Shown one piece after another: positions 1-6,802 of a stretch of DNA of 12,988 nt; the stretch's first letter is position 1, and each line of letters begins with the position of its first letter. Source of the DNA: an uncultured Oscillibacter sp. (GTDB lineage Bacteria; Bacillota_A; Clostridia; Oscillospirales; Oscillospiraceae); contig CATOKC010000097.1 of assembly GCA_951800675.1 (NCBI GenBank), positions 1-12,988 on the forward strand. Reading direction: 5' to 3'. A program made the translations under genes and the position numbers. The notes under the pieces are model-generated. The model had not been told where the DNA came from. It worked only from the letters and a program-made list of their open reading frames with translations, and ran no database searches.

Positions 1-514
1 ATATGGGCCGGAGCCCGAAGGCCCCGAACAGCACGCCGCCGGTGACCGGCCCCAGCAGGGCGGCCAAGGTCTGCACCATGTTGATGACCGCGTTGGCGCT
101 GGTAAGCTGTTCCGGCTGGGCCAGAAGGGGAATGCTGGCCTGGACCGACGGCTGATAGGCCCCGGCGATGCCATAGAGCAGCATGAGGCTGGCAATCATC
201 AGCGGCACCAGAGGTACCCGATCCAGCAAAAGCGTAAACAGCAGGATCAGCCCCGCCGTGGAGAAATCCAGGACGGCCATGATGTTCCGCTTGTTTACCC
301 GGTCCGCCACAACGCCGCCGATGGGGGCGCACAGCACGGCGGGGATGAAGGCCGCCGCCCCCACCGCGCCGAACAAAGCCGGGGATTCTGTCTGCCGCAG
401 CAGGTACAGCGGCAGGGCAAAGCGCAGTATGGCGTTGCCGAAGAGGGAGACGATCTGCCCGAGGACCACCAGGGTGAAGTCCCGGCGGAACAGGGGCGCT
501 TGAGAGGTTTTCAT
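1..514 (-). CDS. MFS efflux transporter, N-terminal part (3' end outside window)
   Basis: Reading leftward from ATG at 514, 171 codons are open to the window edge with no stop, so the C-terminal half is missing. The product is a hydrophobic polytopic membrane protein. Residues about 13-30, 47-64, 78-96 and 97-115 look like transmembrane segments. MFS motif A appears at residues 66-76 (GGVVADRVNKR), between helices 2 and 3. The later stretch LTSANAVINMVQ followed by LLGPVTGGVLFG (about residues 136-164) is typical of the EntS/MFS_3 group of drug or siderophore exporters. The start is supported by AAGGAG seven bases upstream. A TetR-type palindrome lies 27 bases upstream of the start and a tetR gene follows the same direction behind it, so the transporter is probably derepressed by a toxic or signalling ligand. 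Substrate cannot be told from the sequence. Confidence 0.9.
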   Translation of the reverse strand, partial: MKTSQAPLFRRDFTLVVLGQIVSLFGNAILRFALPLYLLRQTESPALFGAVGAAAFIPAVLCAPIGGVVADRVNKRNIMAVLDFSTAGLILLFTLLLDRVPLVPLMIASLMLLYGIAGAYQPSVQASIPLLAQPEQLTSANAVINMVQTLAALLGPVTGGVLFGAFGLRPI

Positions 515-540
515 AACGACGCTCCTTTTTTTGATCATTT

Positions 541-563
541 TAGAAACCGACCGTCGGTTTCTA
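541..563. promoter_or_regulatory. TetR-type operator in front of the MFS gene
   Basis: A perfect inverted repeat of 11-base arms, TAGAAACCGAC and GTCGGTTTCTA, surrounds a single central C at 552. The core AAACCG-N5-CGGTTT recurs in front of the tetR gene at 1300-1316. The position just upstream of the MFS ribosome binding site and the AT-rich flanks (TATATA just outside the arm) suggest it covers the MFS promoter, although no clear -35 box could be assigned. Binding by the adjacent TetR protein is an inference from position and symmetry. Confidence 0.85.
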
Positions 564-568
564 TATAT

Positions 569-597
569 CCAAAAAGAAACTGCCCGCGCGCGGCAGC
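569..597 (-). terminator. Rho-independent terminator of tetR
   Basis: Read on the minus strand just after the tetR stop, the GC-rich stem CTGCC/GGCAG (plus positions 580-584 and 592-596) encloses a GC-rich 7-base loop and is followed by TTTCTTTTT (plus 571-579). It separates the tetR transcript from the MFS gene, which then needs the operator-bearing promoter of its own. The paired stem is short (5 bp), so efficiency is uncertain. Confidence 0.6.
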
Positions 598-603
598 TCC
601 TTT

Positions 604-1278
604 TCAGTCTGGAGTTTCCCCGCCGGAAGACGGGGGATGGGCCATTTCCGCGTACCGCACCAGGGTGCCCACGATTTCCTGGTCAATCAGCCCATCCACG
701 CCGAAGCCTTGGAAGAGCCGGTTGTAGATTTCGCACCGGGCCCGAATTTCCTCCGGGGTGGTGGGCTGGACGATGGGGTTGATCCACATGTCCGACAGCA
801 TCATCATGGCCTCCGCCAGCTCCTTGGGGTGCTCGGTGCGGATGGAGCCGTCGGCCATGCCCTGGCGGATGATGGGCTCCACAAAGCAGGGGACCACCTC
901 GGTGAAGATGCTCCGCATCTCCGTGGCCAGAAACTTGGCGTTGTCCATGAGGTAGGGCATCATGCAGAACATCTTGGCCTGGCGCTCCGGCTGGAGGGAG
1001 GTCTTGAACATGGCCCGGAGCTTTTCCAGGCCGTTGAGCCCGGGGGCGTCCCGGACCTGGGACAGCACCTCGCCGTTCCGCCGCCCGATGCGGTCGCAGA
1101 CGGAGTAGAAAATGTCCTCTTTGGAGGCGAAGTGGTGGTAGATGGCCCCCTTGGACAGGCCCGTCTCGTCAATGATCTCCTGGAGGGAGGCCCGGTCATA
1201 GCCCATTTCAATAAACAGCCGTTCCGCCGTGTCCAGGATCTTCCGTACCGTCTCCTCCGGGTACTTGTTCCGTGCCAC
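604..1278 (-). CDS. TetR/AcrR family transcriptional repressor
   Basis: 224 residues, a usual TetR length. The N-terminal DNA-binding domain is clear: helix 1 at about residues 9-27 (TVRKILDTAERLFIEMGYD), then the helix-turn-helix at about 31-50 with the family hallmark LSKGAIYHHFASKEDIF. The rest (about 60-224) is the variable all-helical ligand-binding and dimerisation region, so the inducer is unknown. The start is GTG at 1278, backed by GGGGAGGA seven bases upstream; an ATG at 1297 is in another frame. A TTGACA/TATATT promoter lies just upstream, with an operator copy immediately after its -10 box, which implies autoregulation. The second, better operator sits before the downstream MFS gene, which makes that transporter the likely main target. 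Confidence 0.95.
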   Translation of the reverse strand: MARNKYPEETVRKILDTAERLFIEMGYDRASLQEIIDETGLSKGAIYHHFASKEDIFYSVCDRIGRRNGEVLSQVRDAPGLNGLEKLRAMFKTSLQPERQAKMFCMMPYLMDNAKFLATEMRSIFTEVVPCFVEPIIRQGMADGSIRTEHPKELAEAMMMLSDMWINPIVQPTTPEEIRARCEIYNRLFQGFGVDGLIDQEIVGTLVRYAEMAHPPSSGGETPD

Positions 1279-1299
1279 AGGGCCGTCCTCCCCTCATAC

Positions 1300-1316
1300 A
1301 AACCGCTGGTCGGTTT
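1300..1316. promoter_or_regulatory. Second TetR operator (tetR autoregulation)
   Basis: AAACCG and CGGTTT arms are separated by five bases and match the core of the 541-563 palindrome at 14 of 17 positions, with the three differences in the spacer. It lies between the tetR -10 box (1319-1324) and the tetR ribosome binding site, where bound repressor would block transcription start. Confidence 0.8.
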
Positions 1317-1318
1317 TT

Positions 1319-1348
1319 AATATACCACTCCAGAGGGGCCGGTGTCAA
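1319..1348 (-). promoter_or_regulatory. Promoter of tetR
   Basis: On the minus strand a perfect -35 TTGACA (plus 1343-1348) and a -10 TATATT (plus 1319-1324) are 18 bases apart. The operator at 1300-1316 overlaps the expected transcription start. Confidence 0.75.
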
Positions 1349-1409
1349 GGGAAACTCTCCGGGGGCTCCGCCGGGCCTGCTGTTTTTTTCGCAGAGTCTG
1401 TTTTCGCTC

Positions 1410-1438
1410 TTGCTTTTTGAGGGAAAACAGGGTATAGT
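1410..1438 (+). promoter_or_regulatory. Probable pckA promoter
   Basis: -35 TTGCTT (1410-1415) and -10 TATAGT (1433-1438) are 17 bases apart, giving a leader of about 65 bases before pckA. The -35 matches only at its first three bases; the -10 is good. Directly at the expected start lies a small inverted repeat CTGG-taatt-CCAG (1442-1454), which might be an operator or a 5' stabilising hairpin. Confidence 0.55.
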
Positions 1439-1509
1439 AAACTGGTAATTCCAGCGGCCCTGCTCTTCACAAGGCGCAGGCGTTTTGACATCTTAAAGGA
1501 GGAACAGAT

Positions 1510-3198
1510 ATGTCTACGAAAGCCTATTACCCCAGAACCGAGATCGGACCCGGCAAGGTCGGGTTCTCCAAGACCCGCTCCATCATTGAGGCCCCCTTCT
1601 ACGGCAACAACGTCGTGAAGATCAACTCCCTCCGGGAGGCCTATGACATGGCCAAGAACTCTCCCGGCACCGTGGTTACCGACATGCCCGTCTACCGGGG
1701 CGAGGAGTTCGGCCTGGAGCCCGACGCCAAGGTCCTGCTGTTCAACGACGGTTCCATCACCGGCCGCTACGCCGCCGCCCGTCGGATCACCGGAAAGCCC
1801 GGTGTGGACACCACCGCTCTGGACAAGATCGTCATGGACGCCGTCTATGACACCCGCTGGAAGACCATGTACCACGCCGAGGTCTTCATCGGCCTGGACC
1901 CCGAGTTCATGGTGAAGGCCCACCTGCTGATCCCCGAGGGGGAGGAGAACCTCCTCTACAACTGGATGCTGAACTTCCAGTACCAGTCCGATGAGTACGT
2001 CAAGATGTATAAGAAGTCCAAGCCCGTGGGCGGCGGCAAGGAGTCCGACATCTATATCTTCTCCGATCCCCAGTGGACCGGCGCGCCGGGCCGGGAGGAC
2101 ATCTGCGATCCCAAGTGCCTGTGCTACTTCAACACCGACACCAACTGCGCCGCCATCCTGGGCATGCGCTACTTCGGCGAGCATAAGAAGGGCACGCTGA
2201 CCCTGGCCTGGGCCATCGCCAACCGCAACGGCTACGCCTCCTGCCACGGCGGACAGAAGGAGTACACCCTGGACGACGGCAGCAAGTACGTGGCGGCGGT
2301 CTTCGGCCTCTCCGGCTCCGGCAAGTCCACCCTGACCCACGCCAAGCACAGCGGGAAATATCCCTCCATCAAGGTGCTCCACGACGACGCCTTCATCATC
2401 AACTCCGACACCTGCGCCTCCATCGCCCTGGAGCCCACCTACTTCGACAAGACCGCCGACTATCCCGTCCCCTCCGAGGACAACAAGTACCTGCTGACCG
2501 CCCAGAACTGCTCCGCCACCCTGGACGACGAGGGCAAGATCGTCCTGGTCACCGAGGACGTCCGCAACGGCAACGGCCGGGCCATCAAATCCAAGCTCTG
2601 GTCCCCCAACCGGGTGGATAAGATTGACTCCCCCGTCAACGCCATCTTCTGGATCATGAAGGACCCCACCATTCCCCCCATCGTGAAGCTCAGCGGCGCG
2701 TCCCTGGCCTCCGTCATGGGCGCCACCCTGGCCACCAAGCGCTCCAGCGCCGAGCGGCTGAAGGAGGGCGTGGACCCCAACGCCCTGGTGGTGGAGCCCT
2801 ACGCCAACCCCTTCCGCACCTATCCGCTGGTGAATGACTATGAGAAGTTCAAGAAGCTGGTGGCGGAAAAGAACGTGGCCTGCTATATCATCAACACCGG
2901 CGACTTCATGGGCAAAAAGGTCCAGAAGGAAGACACCCTGGGCATTCTCGAGGCCGTGGTCGAGGGCAAGGCCAAGTTTGAGACCTGGGGCCCCTTCGAG
3001 GACATCGAGATCTTCAAGTGGGAGGGCTTCGTGCCCGACCTGAGCGACAAGGCGTATGTCGAGCAGCTCAAGGCCCGCATGCAGGACCGGCTGAACTACG
3101 TCACCAACCTGGACACCGAAGAGGGCGGCTTCAACAAGCTGCCGGAGGACGCCGCCGCGGCCATCAAGAAGGTCGTGGACGAGGCGAACACCCTGTAA
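1510..3198 (+). CDS. pckA: Phosphoenolpyruvate carboxykinase (ATP), divergent clostridial type
   Basis: 562 residues, slightly longer than the roughly 540 usual for ATP-type PEPCK. The enzyme interconverts oxaloacetate plus ATP and phosphoenolpyruvate plus CO2 in the cytoplasm. In anaerobes it often runs in the CO2-fixing, ATP-forming direction toward C4 acids. The phosphate-binding loop is GLSGSGKST at residues 266-274 (K272 and S273 contacting nucleotide and metal). Upstream, YFGEHKKG at 221-228 matches the substrate/metal-binding GEMKKG segment of the family. The second acidic motif is VLHDDAF with D292-D293, instead of the usual GDDEHGW. An SxxL-rich segment (IVKLSGASLASVMGATLATKRSS, about 395-418, quoted as IVKLSGASLA onward) matches the family's C-terminal core. 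Start is ATG at 1510 after AAAGGAGGA. The gene stands alone with its own promoter and terminator. The divergence from the textbook sequence makes nucleotide preference a family-based inference. Confidence 0.88.
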   Translation: MSTKAYYPRTEIGPGKVGFSKTRSIIEAPFYGNNVVKINSLREAYDMAKNSPGTVVTDMPVYRGEEFGLEPDAKVLLFNDGSITGRYAAARRITGKPGVDTTALDKIVMDAVYDTRWKTMYHAEVFIGLDPEFMVKAHLLIPEGEENLLYNWMLNFQYQSDEYVKMYKKSKPVGGGKESDIYIFSDPQWTGAPGREDICDPKCLCYFNTDTNCAAILGMRYFGEHKKGTLTLAWAIANRNGYASCHGGQKEYTLDDGSKYVAAVFGLSGSGKSTLTHAKHSGKYPSIKVLHDDAFIINSDTCASIALEPTYFDKTADYPVPSEDNKYLLTAQNCSATLDDEGKIVLVTEDVRNGNGRAIKSKLWSPNRVDKIDSPVNAIFWIMKDPTIPPIVKLSGASLASVMGATLATKRSSAERLKEGVDPNALVVEPYANPFRTYPLVNDYEKFKKLVAEKNVACYIINTGDFMGKKVQKEDTLGILEAVVEGKAKFETWGPFEDIEIFKWEGFVPDLSDKAYVEQLKARMQDRLNYVTNLDTEEGGFNKLPEDAAAAIKKVVDEANTL

Positions 3199-3216
3199 GC
3201 CCCTCTTCCAAGATAA

Positions 3217-3250
3217 GAAACGGACTCCCCTCTCGGGGAGTCCGTTTTTT
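3217..3250. terminator. Shared terminator between pckA and the radical SAM gene
   Basis: A perfect 11-bp stem, ACGGACTCCCC (3220-3230) and GGGGAGTCCGT (3235-3245), with a TCTC loop is followed by a T run to 3250. It sits 21 bases after the pckA stop and ends 3 bases before the stop of the convergent radical SAM gene. On the minus strand the stem is followed by TTTCTTATCTT, so it could work weakly in that direction too. Confidence 0.92.
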
Positions 3251-3252
3251 CG

Positions 3253-4122
3253 TTACAGGGCCCGCCAGGCCTCGGGCTTGAGGCGGGAGAGGTCCTTTTC
3301 CGCCCGGTCGATTTCCGCCAGCATGGCGGCTTTATCCTTGTTCAGCGTCCCCCGAAGGGACAGATAGTTGCTGGCGTGGTTCATGCGGAAGACGCTGCCG
3401 GGGCTGTCCAAATGCTCCACCAGCAGCCGGGTCTCCTCCAGCACCTGGGATTGGGTGAGGAGCTGGAACTTCCCCTCGTGAACCCAGTCGTAGAGGGGCG
3501 TTTCCGGCTCCACCATCAGCGTCAGCATCCCGATATACTCTGGGTTCATGGCGTTGAAGGCCCTGGCGGTGTCCAGGGCGTGGCGCTCCAGCAGCTCCGG
3601 CCCGCCCAGGCCCGTGATGGCCGTGACGGAGAGGGCGATGCCGTTGTTTCGGACCTTCCGGCCCATCTCGACGATCTCCGCCGCCGGATGGCCCTTGCGC
3701 ATGAGGCTCAGCACCTCGCCGCTGCCGGACTCCAGGCCCATGTAGACCATGGTCAGCCCCTTCTCCCGGAGGGTCCGCAGCTCCTCCTCTGTCCGGATGC
3801 GGATGGAGGCCGGGGAGGCGTAGCTGGTCACCTGGCGGCACTCCGGGAACAGCTCCCGCACCGTGTCCAGGATGACATAAAGCTCTTCCGCCTTCCGCAC
3901 CAGGGCGTCGCCGTCCGCCAGAAAGACCTTCTCAATGTGGTGGTAGACCTCCCGGGCCACCCGGAAGTCCTCCAGCACCTCTTCCAGGGGGCGGACGGAA
4001 AAGCGCTTTTCCTTGTACATGCCGCAAAAGGCGCAGGTGTTGTGGCTGCACCCGTAGGTTACCTGGACGATGAGGCTCCGGGCCTCGGAGGGCGGGCGGT
4101 ACACGCTGCCGTAGTATCTCAT
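3253..4122 (-). CDS. Radical SAM family protein of unknown substrate
   Basis: 289 residues from ATG at 4122; this start gives a 4-base ATGA overlap with the upstream aminotransferase stop, which indicates translational coupling. A longer frame reaches 4158 but runs into the aminotransferase coding end and lacks support. The iron-sulphur cluster motif is at residues 25-33 (CSHNTCAFC), which is CX4CX2C: one residue more between the first two cysteines than the usual CX3CX2C. GMYKEKRF after it is typical of an Elp3/MiaB-like radical SAM group. FLADGDAL (67-74) and GLESGSGEVLSLMRKG (129-144) match the conserved SAM-binding and barrel segments of that group. There is no obvious extra C-terminal cluster or cobalamin domain; C94 (ECRQ) is the only other cysteine seen. 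Family assignment is firm, the reaction is not known. Pairing with an aminotransferase may hint at amino-acid-related chemistry but could be incidental. Confidence 0.9.
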   Translation of the reverse strand: MRYYGSVYRPPSEARSLIVQVTYGCSHNTCAFCGMYKEKRFSVRPLEEVLEDFRVAREVYHHIEKVFLADGDALVRKAEELYVILDTVRELFPECRQVTSYASPASIRIRTEEELRTLREKGLTMVYMGLESGSGEVLSLMRKGHPAAEIVEMGRKVRNNGIALSVTAITGLGGPELLERHALDTARAFNAMNPEYIGMLTLMVEPETPLYDWVHEGKFQLLTQSQVLEETRLLVEHLDSPGSVFRMNHASNYLSLRGTLNKDKAAMLAEIDRAEKDLSRLKPEAWRAL

Positions 4123-5393
4123 ACGCCCAATTTCTCCAATGCCGCCAGCTTCAGGCACACGCAGAACACCGCCATGGCCTGCTCAAGTTCCTCCACCGGG
4201 GGCAGGGAGGGGGCAATGCGGATATTGCTGTCCTGGGGGTCCTTCCCATAGGGGAAGGTGGCTCCGGCGCTGGTCATGGTGACCCCCGCCTCCTTGCACA
4301 GGGCCAGGGTCCGCTTGGCTGTGCCGGGCATGGCGTTGAAGGAGACGAAGTACCCGCCCTTGGGCCGCCGCCAGGAGGCGATGTCCAAAGGGGCGATTTC
4401 CTTGTCCAGGGCATCCGTCACGCAGCGGAACTTGGGGCCCATGACGGCGGCGTGCTTCTTCATCAGTTCAAGGGTGTGGGCCTTGTCCTTGAGATAGAGG
4501 ACGTGGCGCTGCTGGTTCACCTTGTCGAAGCTGATGACTTGGGGCGTCAGGAGCTTCTCCATGTGGGCCATGTTGGCCTCGGAGCAGGCGAAGCAGGCCA
4601 CCCCCGCGCCGGGGAGGGTGATCTTGGATGTGGAGGCGAACTCAAACACCAGATCGGGATGCCCGGCTTCCGCACAAATGGAGAGAATGTCCGGGAAGGG
4701 CACGTAGTCCCCCTCAAACTCGTGGACGCAGTAGGCGTTGTCCCACATGATGAGAAAGTCCGGCGCGGCGGGGGTCAGGGCCGCCAGACGGCGGATGGTC
4801 TCCTCCGAGTAGATGACCCCCTCGGGGTTGGAGTACTTGGGGACGCACCAGATGCCCTTGACGGCGGGGTCCTTCACCGCCTCCTCCACGGCGTCCATGT
4901 CAGGGCCCTCGCTGGTCATGGGAATGGGAATCAGCTGGAAGCCGAAGGTCTCCGTGACTTTAAAGTGCCGGTCATAGCCCGGGGCGGGGCAGAGCCACTT
5001 GACGGTCTCCTCTTTGCGCCAGGGACGGGGGCTGTGGAGCAGGCCGTGGGTATAGGCCTTGGCAATCGTGTCGTACATGAGCTGGAGACTGGAGTTGCCG
5101 CCCACAAAGACCTGCTCCGGCTTGCAGCCCAGAATCTCCGCGAAGAGCCGCCGGGCGGCGGGGAGACCGTTCATTTCGCCGTAGTTCCGCACGTCAAGCC
5201 CGTCGGATACATAGTCCTTGGGGTCCTGCATCAGACCGAAGATGTCGCTAACCAGGTCCAGCTGCTGCTTCCCAGGCTTGCCCCGGGCCATATTCAGGCT
5301 GAGGCCCTGGGCTTTCAGCGCGTCCAATTCCCCTTGCAGGCGGGCGTACTCCTCCTTCCGCTCCGCCGGGGTGAGGGTGGTGTAAGGCTTCAT
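4119..5393 (-). CDS. PLP-dependent class I aminotransferase (MocR/AspT-like)
   Basis: 424 residues from ATG at 5393, chosen because AAAGGA lies nine bases upstream and the protein aligns with family N-termini from here; an upstream extension to 5573 would cross the promoter. Cytoplasmic fold-type I enzyme. Visible landmarks are NMARGKP (34-40), GGNSSLQLMYD (98-108, cofactor phosphate region), KYSNPEG with N189, WDNAYCVHEF with D218 (pyridine nitrogen) and Y221, STSKITLPGAG with K257 as Schiff-base lysine, and IRIAPSLPP with R392 binding the substrate carboxylate. The sequence style (LSLNMARGKP, YGEMNGLPAARRL) fits the PF12897 group that includes the Corynebacterium aspartate aminotransferase AspT, so aspartate/2-oxoglutarate transamination is the best guess. 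It shares a transcript with the radical SAM gene through an ATGA overlap. Substrate is inferred from family only. Confidence 0.92.
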   Translation of the reverse strand: MKPYTTLTPAERKEEYARLQGELDALKAQGLSLNMARGKPGKQQLDLVSDIFGLMQDPKDYVSDGLDVRNYGEMNGLPAARRLFAEILGCKPEQVFVGGNSSLQLMYDTIAKAYTHGLLHSPRPWRKEETVKWLCPAPGYDRHFKVTETFGFQLIPIPMTSEGPDMDAVEEAVKDPAVKGIWCVPKYSNPEGVIYSEETIRRLAALTPAAPDFLIMWDNAYCVHEFEGDYVPFPDILSICAEAGHPDLVFEFASTSKITLPGAGVACFACSEANMAHMEKLLTPQVISFDKVNQQRHVLYLKDKAHTLELMKKHAAVMGPKFRCVTDALDKEIAPLDIASWRRPKGGYFVSFNAMPGTAKRTLALCKEAGVTMTSAGATFPYGKDPQDSNIRIAPSLPPVEELEQAMAVFCVCLKLAALEKLGV

Positions 5394-5432
5394 AAAAATC
5401 CATCCTTTCTGCTGGTGATTTTGATACAGCCT

Positions 5433-5461
5433 AGTATACCGAATCCGGGAGGCGGTTTCAA
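5433..5461 (-). promoter_or_regulatory. Promoter of the aminotransferase-radical SAM operon
   Basis: On the minus strand -35 TTGAAA (plus 5456-5461) and -10 TATACT (plus 5433-5438) are exactly 17 bases apart, each one base off consensus. The leader is about 35 bases to ATG at 5393. This points to steady housekeeping (sigma-A) transcription. Confidence 0.8.
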
Positions 5462-5548
5462 GCCCTATTTGCGCCGGAACGGCCCCCTGAACCGCCCGTC
5501 CCTCTGCGGGGGCTTCATTTTCGCCGGAGAAAAATAGAGGGAATTTTG

Positions 5549-5578
5549 TCGATAAGCCAATACGCTTTGGCATATACT
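5549..5578 (+). promoter_or_regulatory. Possible sigma-E (mother-cell) promoter of spoIID
   Basis: The element CATATACT (5571-5578) is close to the sigma-E -10 consensus CATACAnT. An ATA-containing -35 (TCGATAAG, ATA at 5552-5554) precedes it with 14 bases between ATAAG and CATA, the family spacing. In Bacillus spoIID is a sigma-E gene, which supports the reading. The -35 match is weak and the leader would be about 105 bases. Confidence 0.45.
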
Positions 5579-5689
5579 AAGGCGGACCATACGGAGAGTT
5601 TACCAGGATTTCCCAAAGTGGGCATGTTCCGGTCCCCCGCCGCATAGGCTGGAAGAACCCATTTGCCCGCTACAAAGGAGGAAGCCCCC

Positions 5690-6724
5690 ATGAGACAACC
5701 CAGCCGGAGAAGCCAGATTCATCAGTCCATTGCCGTTTCGGCACTGCTGCTGGCGGCGCTGTTTTTGATGCCGCTTTTGGTGGTGGTTCCCTTCCGCTCC
5801 GCCCTCTTTGGCCGGGAGGAGCCGGTGGACGAGACGGAGGAGCCGCCTCCCGCTCCCGCCGCTGTGGGTGGTCTGGACGCATCCCGGCCCCTCCGGGTGC
5901 TGGAGGGGGAGACGGTTCTGGAGATGGACCTGGGGACCTATCTGGTGGGGGTGGTTCGGGCGGAGATGCCCGCCTCCTTTGAACTGGAGGCCCTAAAGGC
6001 CCAGGCGGTGGCCGCCCGAACCTACACGCTGTACAAGCTCCAGTCCGGCGGAAACCACGGGGAGGACGCCGACATCTGCACGGACCACACCTGCTGTCAG
6101 GCCTACCTTAACGAGGAGGCCGCCCGGACCAACTGGGGAGAGCAGGCCGCCGCCTATGAGGCCAAGGTAGAGGCGGCGGTGCGGGAGACCGACGGCGAAA
6201 CCATCCTCTACGGCGGCGTGCCCATCCTGGCGGTGTTCCACTCCTCCTCCCCGGGGCTGACCCGGGCGGCGGGCGAGGTCTGGGTCAACGATTTGCCCTA
6301 TCTCCAGGCGGTGGCCTCCCCGGAGGCCGGGGAGCGCATCCCCAATTACTACAGCCGGGTAGAGTTTACGGCGGAGGAGTTGAAGGCAAAGCTCCAGGCC
6401 GCCTTCCCGGAGGCGGAGCTCTCCGACGGGATGGAAAATTGGCTGAAAAACCCCGCCGCCGACGGCGCGGGAAGCGTGGGCACGGTGTCCGTGGGCGGCG
6501 TGACCGTGAAGGGAACCCAGGTACGGACGGCCCTGGGGCTCCGGTCCGCCTGCTTCACATGGGAGGCGCGGGAGGGGAAAATGGTCTTTTTCGTCACCGG
6601 CTACGGCCACGGCGTGGGTCTGAGCCAATACGGGGCCAGCGCCATGGCGGCGGCGGGAGCGGATTACCGGGAGATTCTGACCCATTATTACACCGGCGTG
6701 ACGGTGGAGGCCTACCGGGGCTGA
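5690..6724 (+). CDS. spoIID: Stage II sporulation protein D, lytic transglycosylase
   Basis: 344 residues, the usual SpoIID size. With SpoIIM and SpoIIP it degrades peptidoglycan as the mother-cell membrane engulfs the forespore; SpoIID cleaves the glycan strands. An N-terminal basic stretch precedes one membrane segment (about residues 13-35), followed by a proline-rich linker and the extracellular domain. The catalytic glutamate is E92 in VRAEMPASFELEALKAQAVAARTY. A cysteine/histidine patch, C130, H133, C135 and C136 (DICTDHTCCQAY), is placed where the clostridial enzyme binds zinc. The C-terminal family signature GYGHGVGLSQYGASAMA lies near residue 303. Start ATG at 5690 has AAAGGAGG upstream; in-frame TTG at 5663 would translate through that site and is rejected. 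SpoIIM and SpoIIP are not in the window. A SpoIID-like paralogue with a vegetative role is a minor alternative. Confidence 0.93.
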   Translation: MRQPSRRSQIHQSIAVSALLLAALFLMPLLVVVPFRSALFGREEPVDETEEPPPAPAAVGGLDASRPLRVLEGETVLEMDLGTYLVGVVRAEMPASFELEALKAQAVAARTYTLYKLQSGGNHGEDADICTDHTCCQAYLNEEAARTNWGEQAAAYEAKVEAAVRETDGETILYGGVPILAVFHSSSPGLTRAAGEVWVNDLPYLQAVASPEAGERIPNYYSRVEFTAEELKAKLQAAFPEAELSDGMENWLKNPAADGAGSVGTVSVGGVTVKGTQVRTALGLRSACFTWEAREGKMVFFVTGYGHGVGLSQYGASAMAAAGADYREILTHYYTGVTVEAYRG

Positions 6725-6732
6725 CGGCGGTC

Positions 6733-6762
6733 TTTACAAAACCCACCTGGGTATGATAAAAT
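6733..6762 (+). promoter_or_regulatory. Possible promoter of the secreted deacetylase-like gene
   Basis: TTTACA (6733-6738) and TAAAAT (6757-6762) are 18 bases apart. It follows the spoIID stop by 8 bases and no terminator is visible between the two genes, so read-through from spoIID is also likely. An overlapping TATGAT (6752-6757) is the counterpart of the -10 boxes at 1433 and 8006 but has no -35 at the right distance. Confidence 0.4.
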
Positions 6763-6802
6763 AAATTACTTTTCAACAGGTTTCACAAAGGAGGGACGGC
6801 TT

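Noticed and set aside
183..503. 106-codon open frame within the MFS region (plus strand)
   Set aside because: Serine/arginine/threonine-rich translation opposite a clear transporter sequence; no Shine-Dalgarno evidence that would outweigh the minus-strand gene.
1345..2382. Long open frame opposite pckA (minus strand)
   Set aside because: It lies fully within the pckA coding region on the other strand, has a composition rich in G, V, A and L without recognisable domains, and is expected in GC-rich genes where antisense stops are rare.
4452..5537. 361-codon open frame opposite the aminotransferase
   Set aside because: Antisense shadow of an enzyme with complete PLP motifs; no domain seen.
5394..5573. 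N-terminal extension of the aminotransferase
   Set aside because: The extra 60 codons cover the TTGAAA/TATACT promoter and the ribosome binding site, so translation must begin at 5393.
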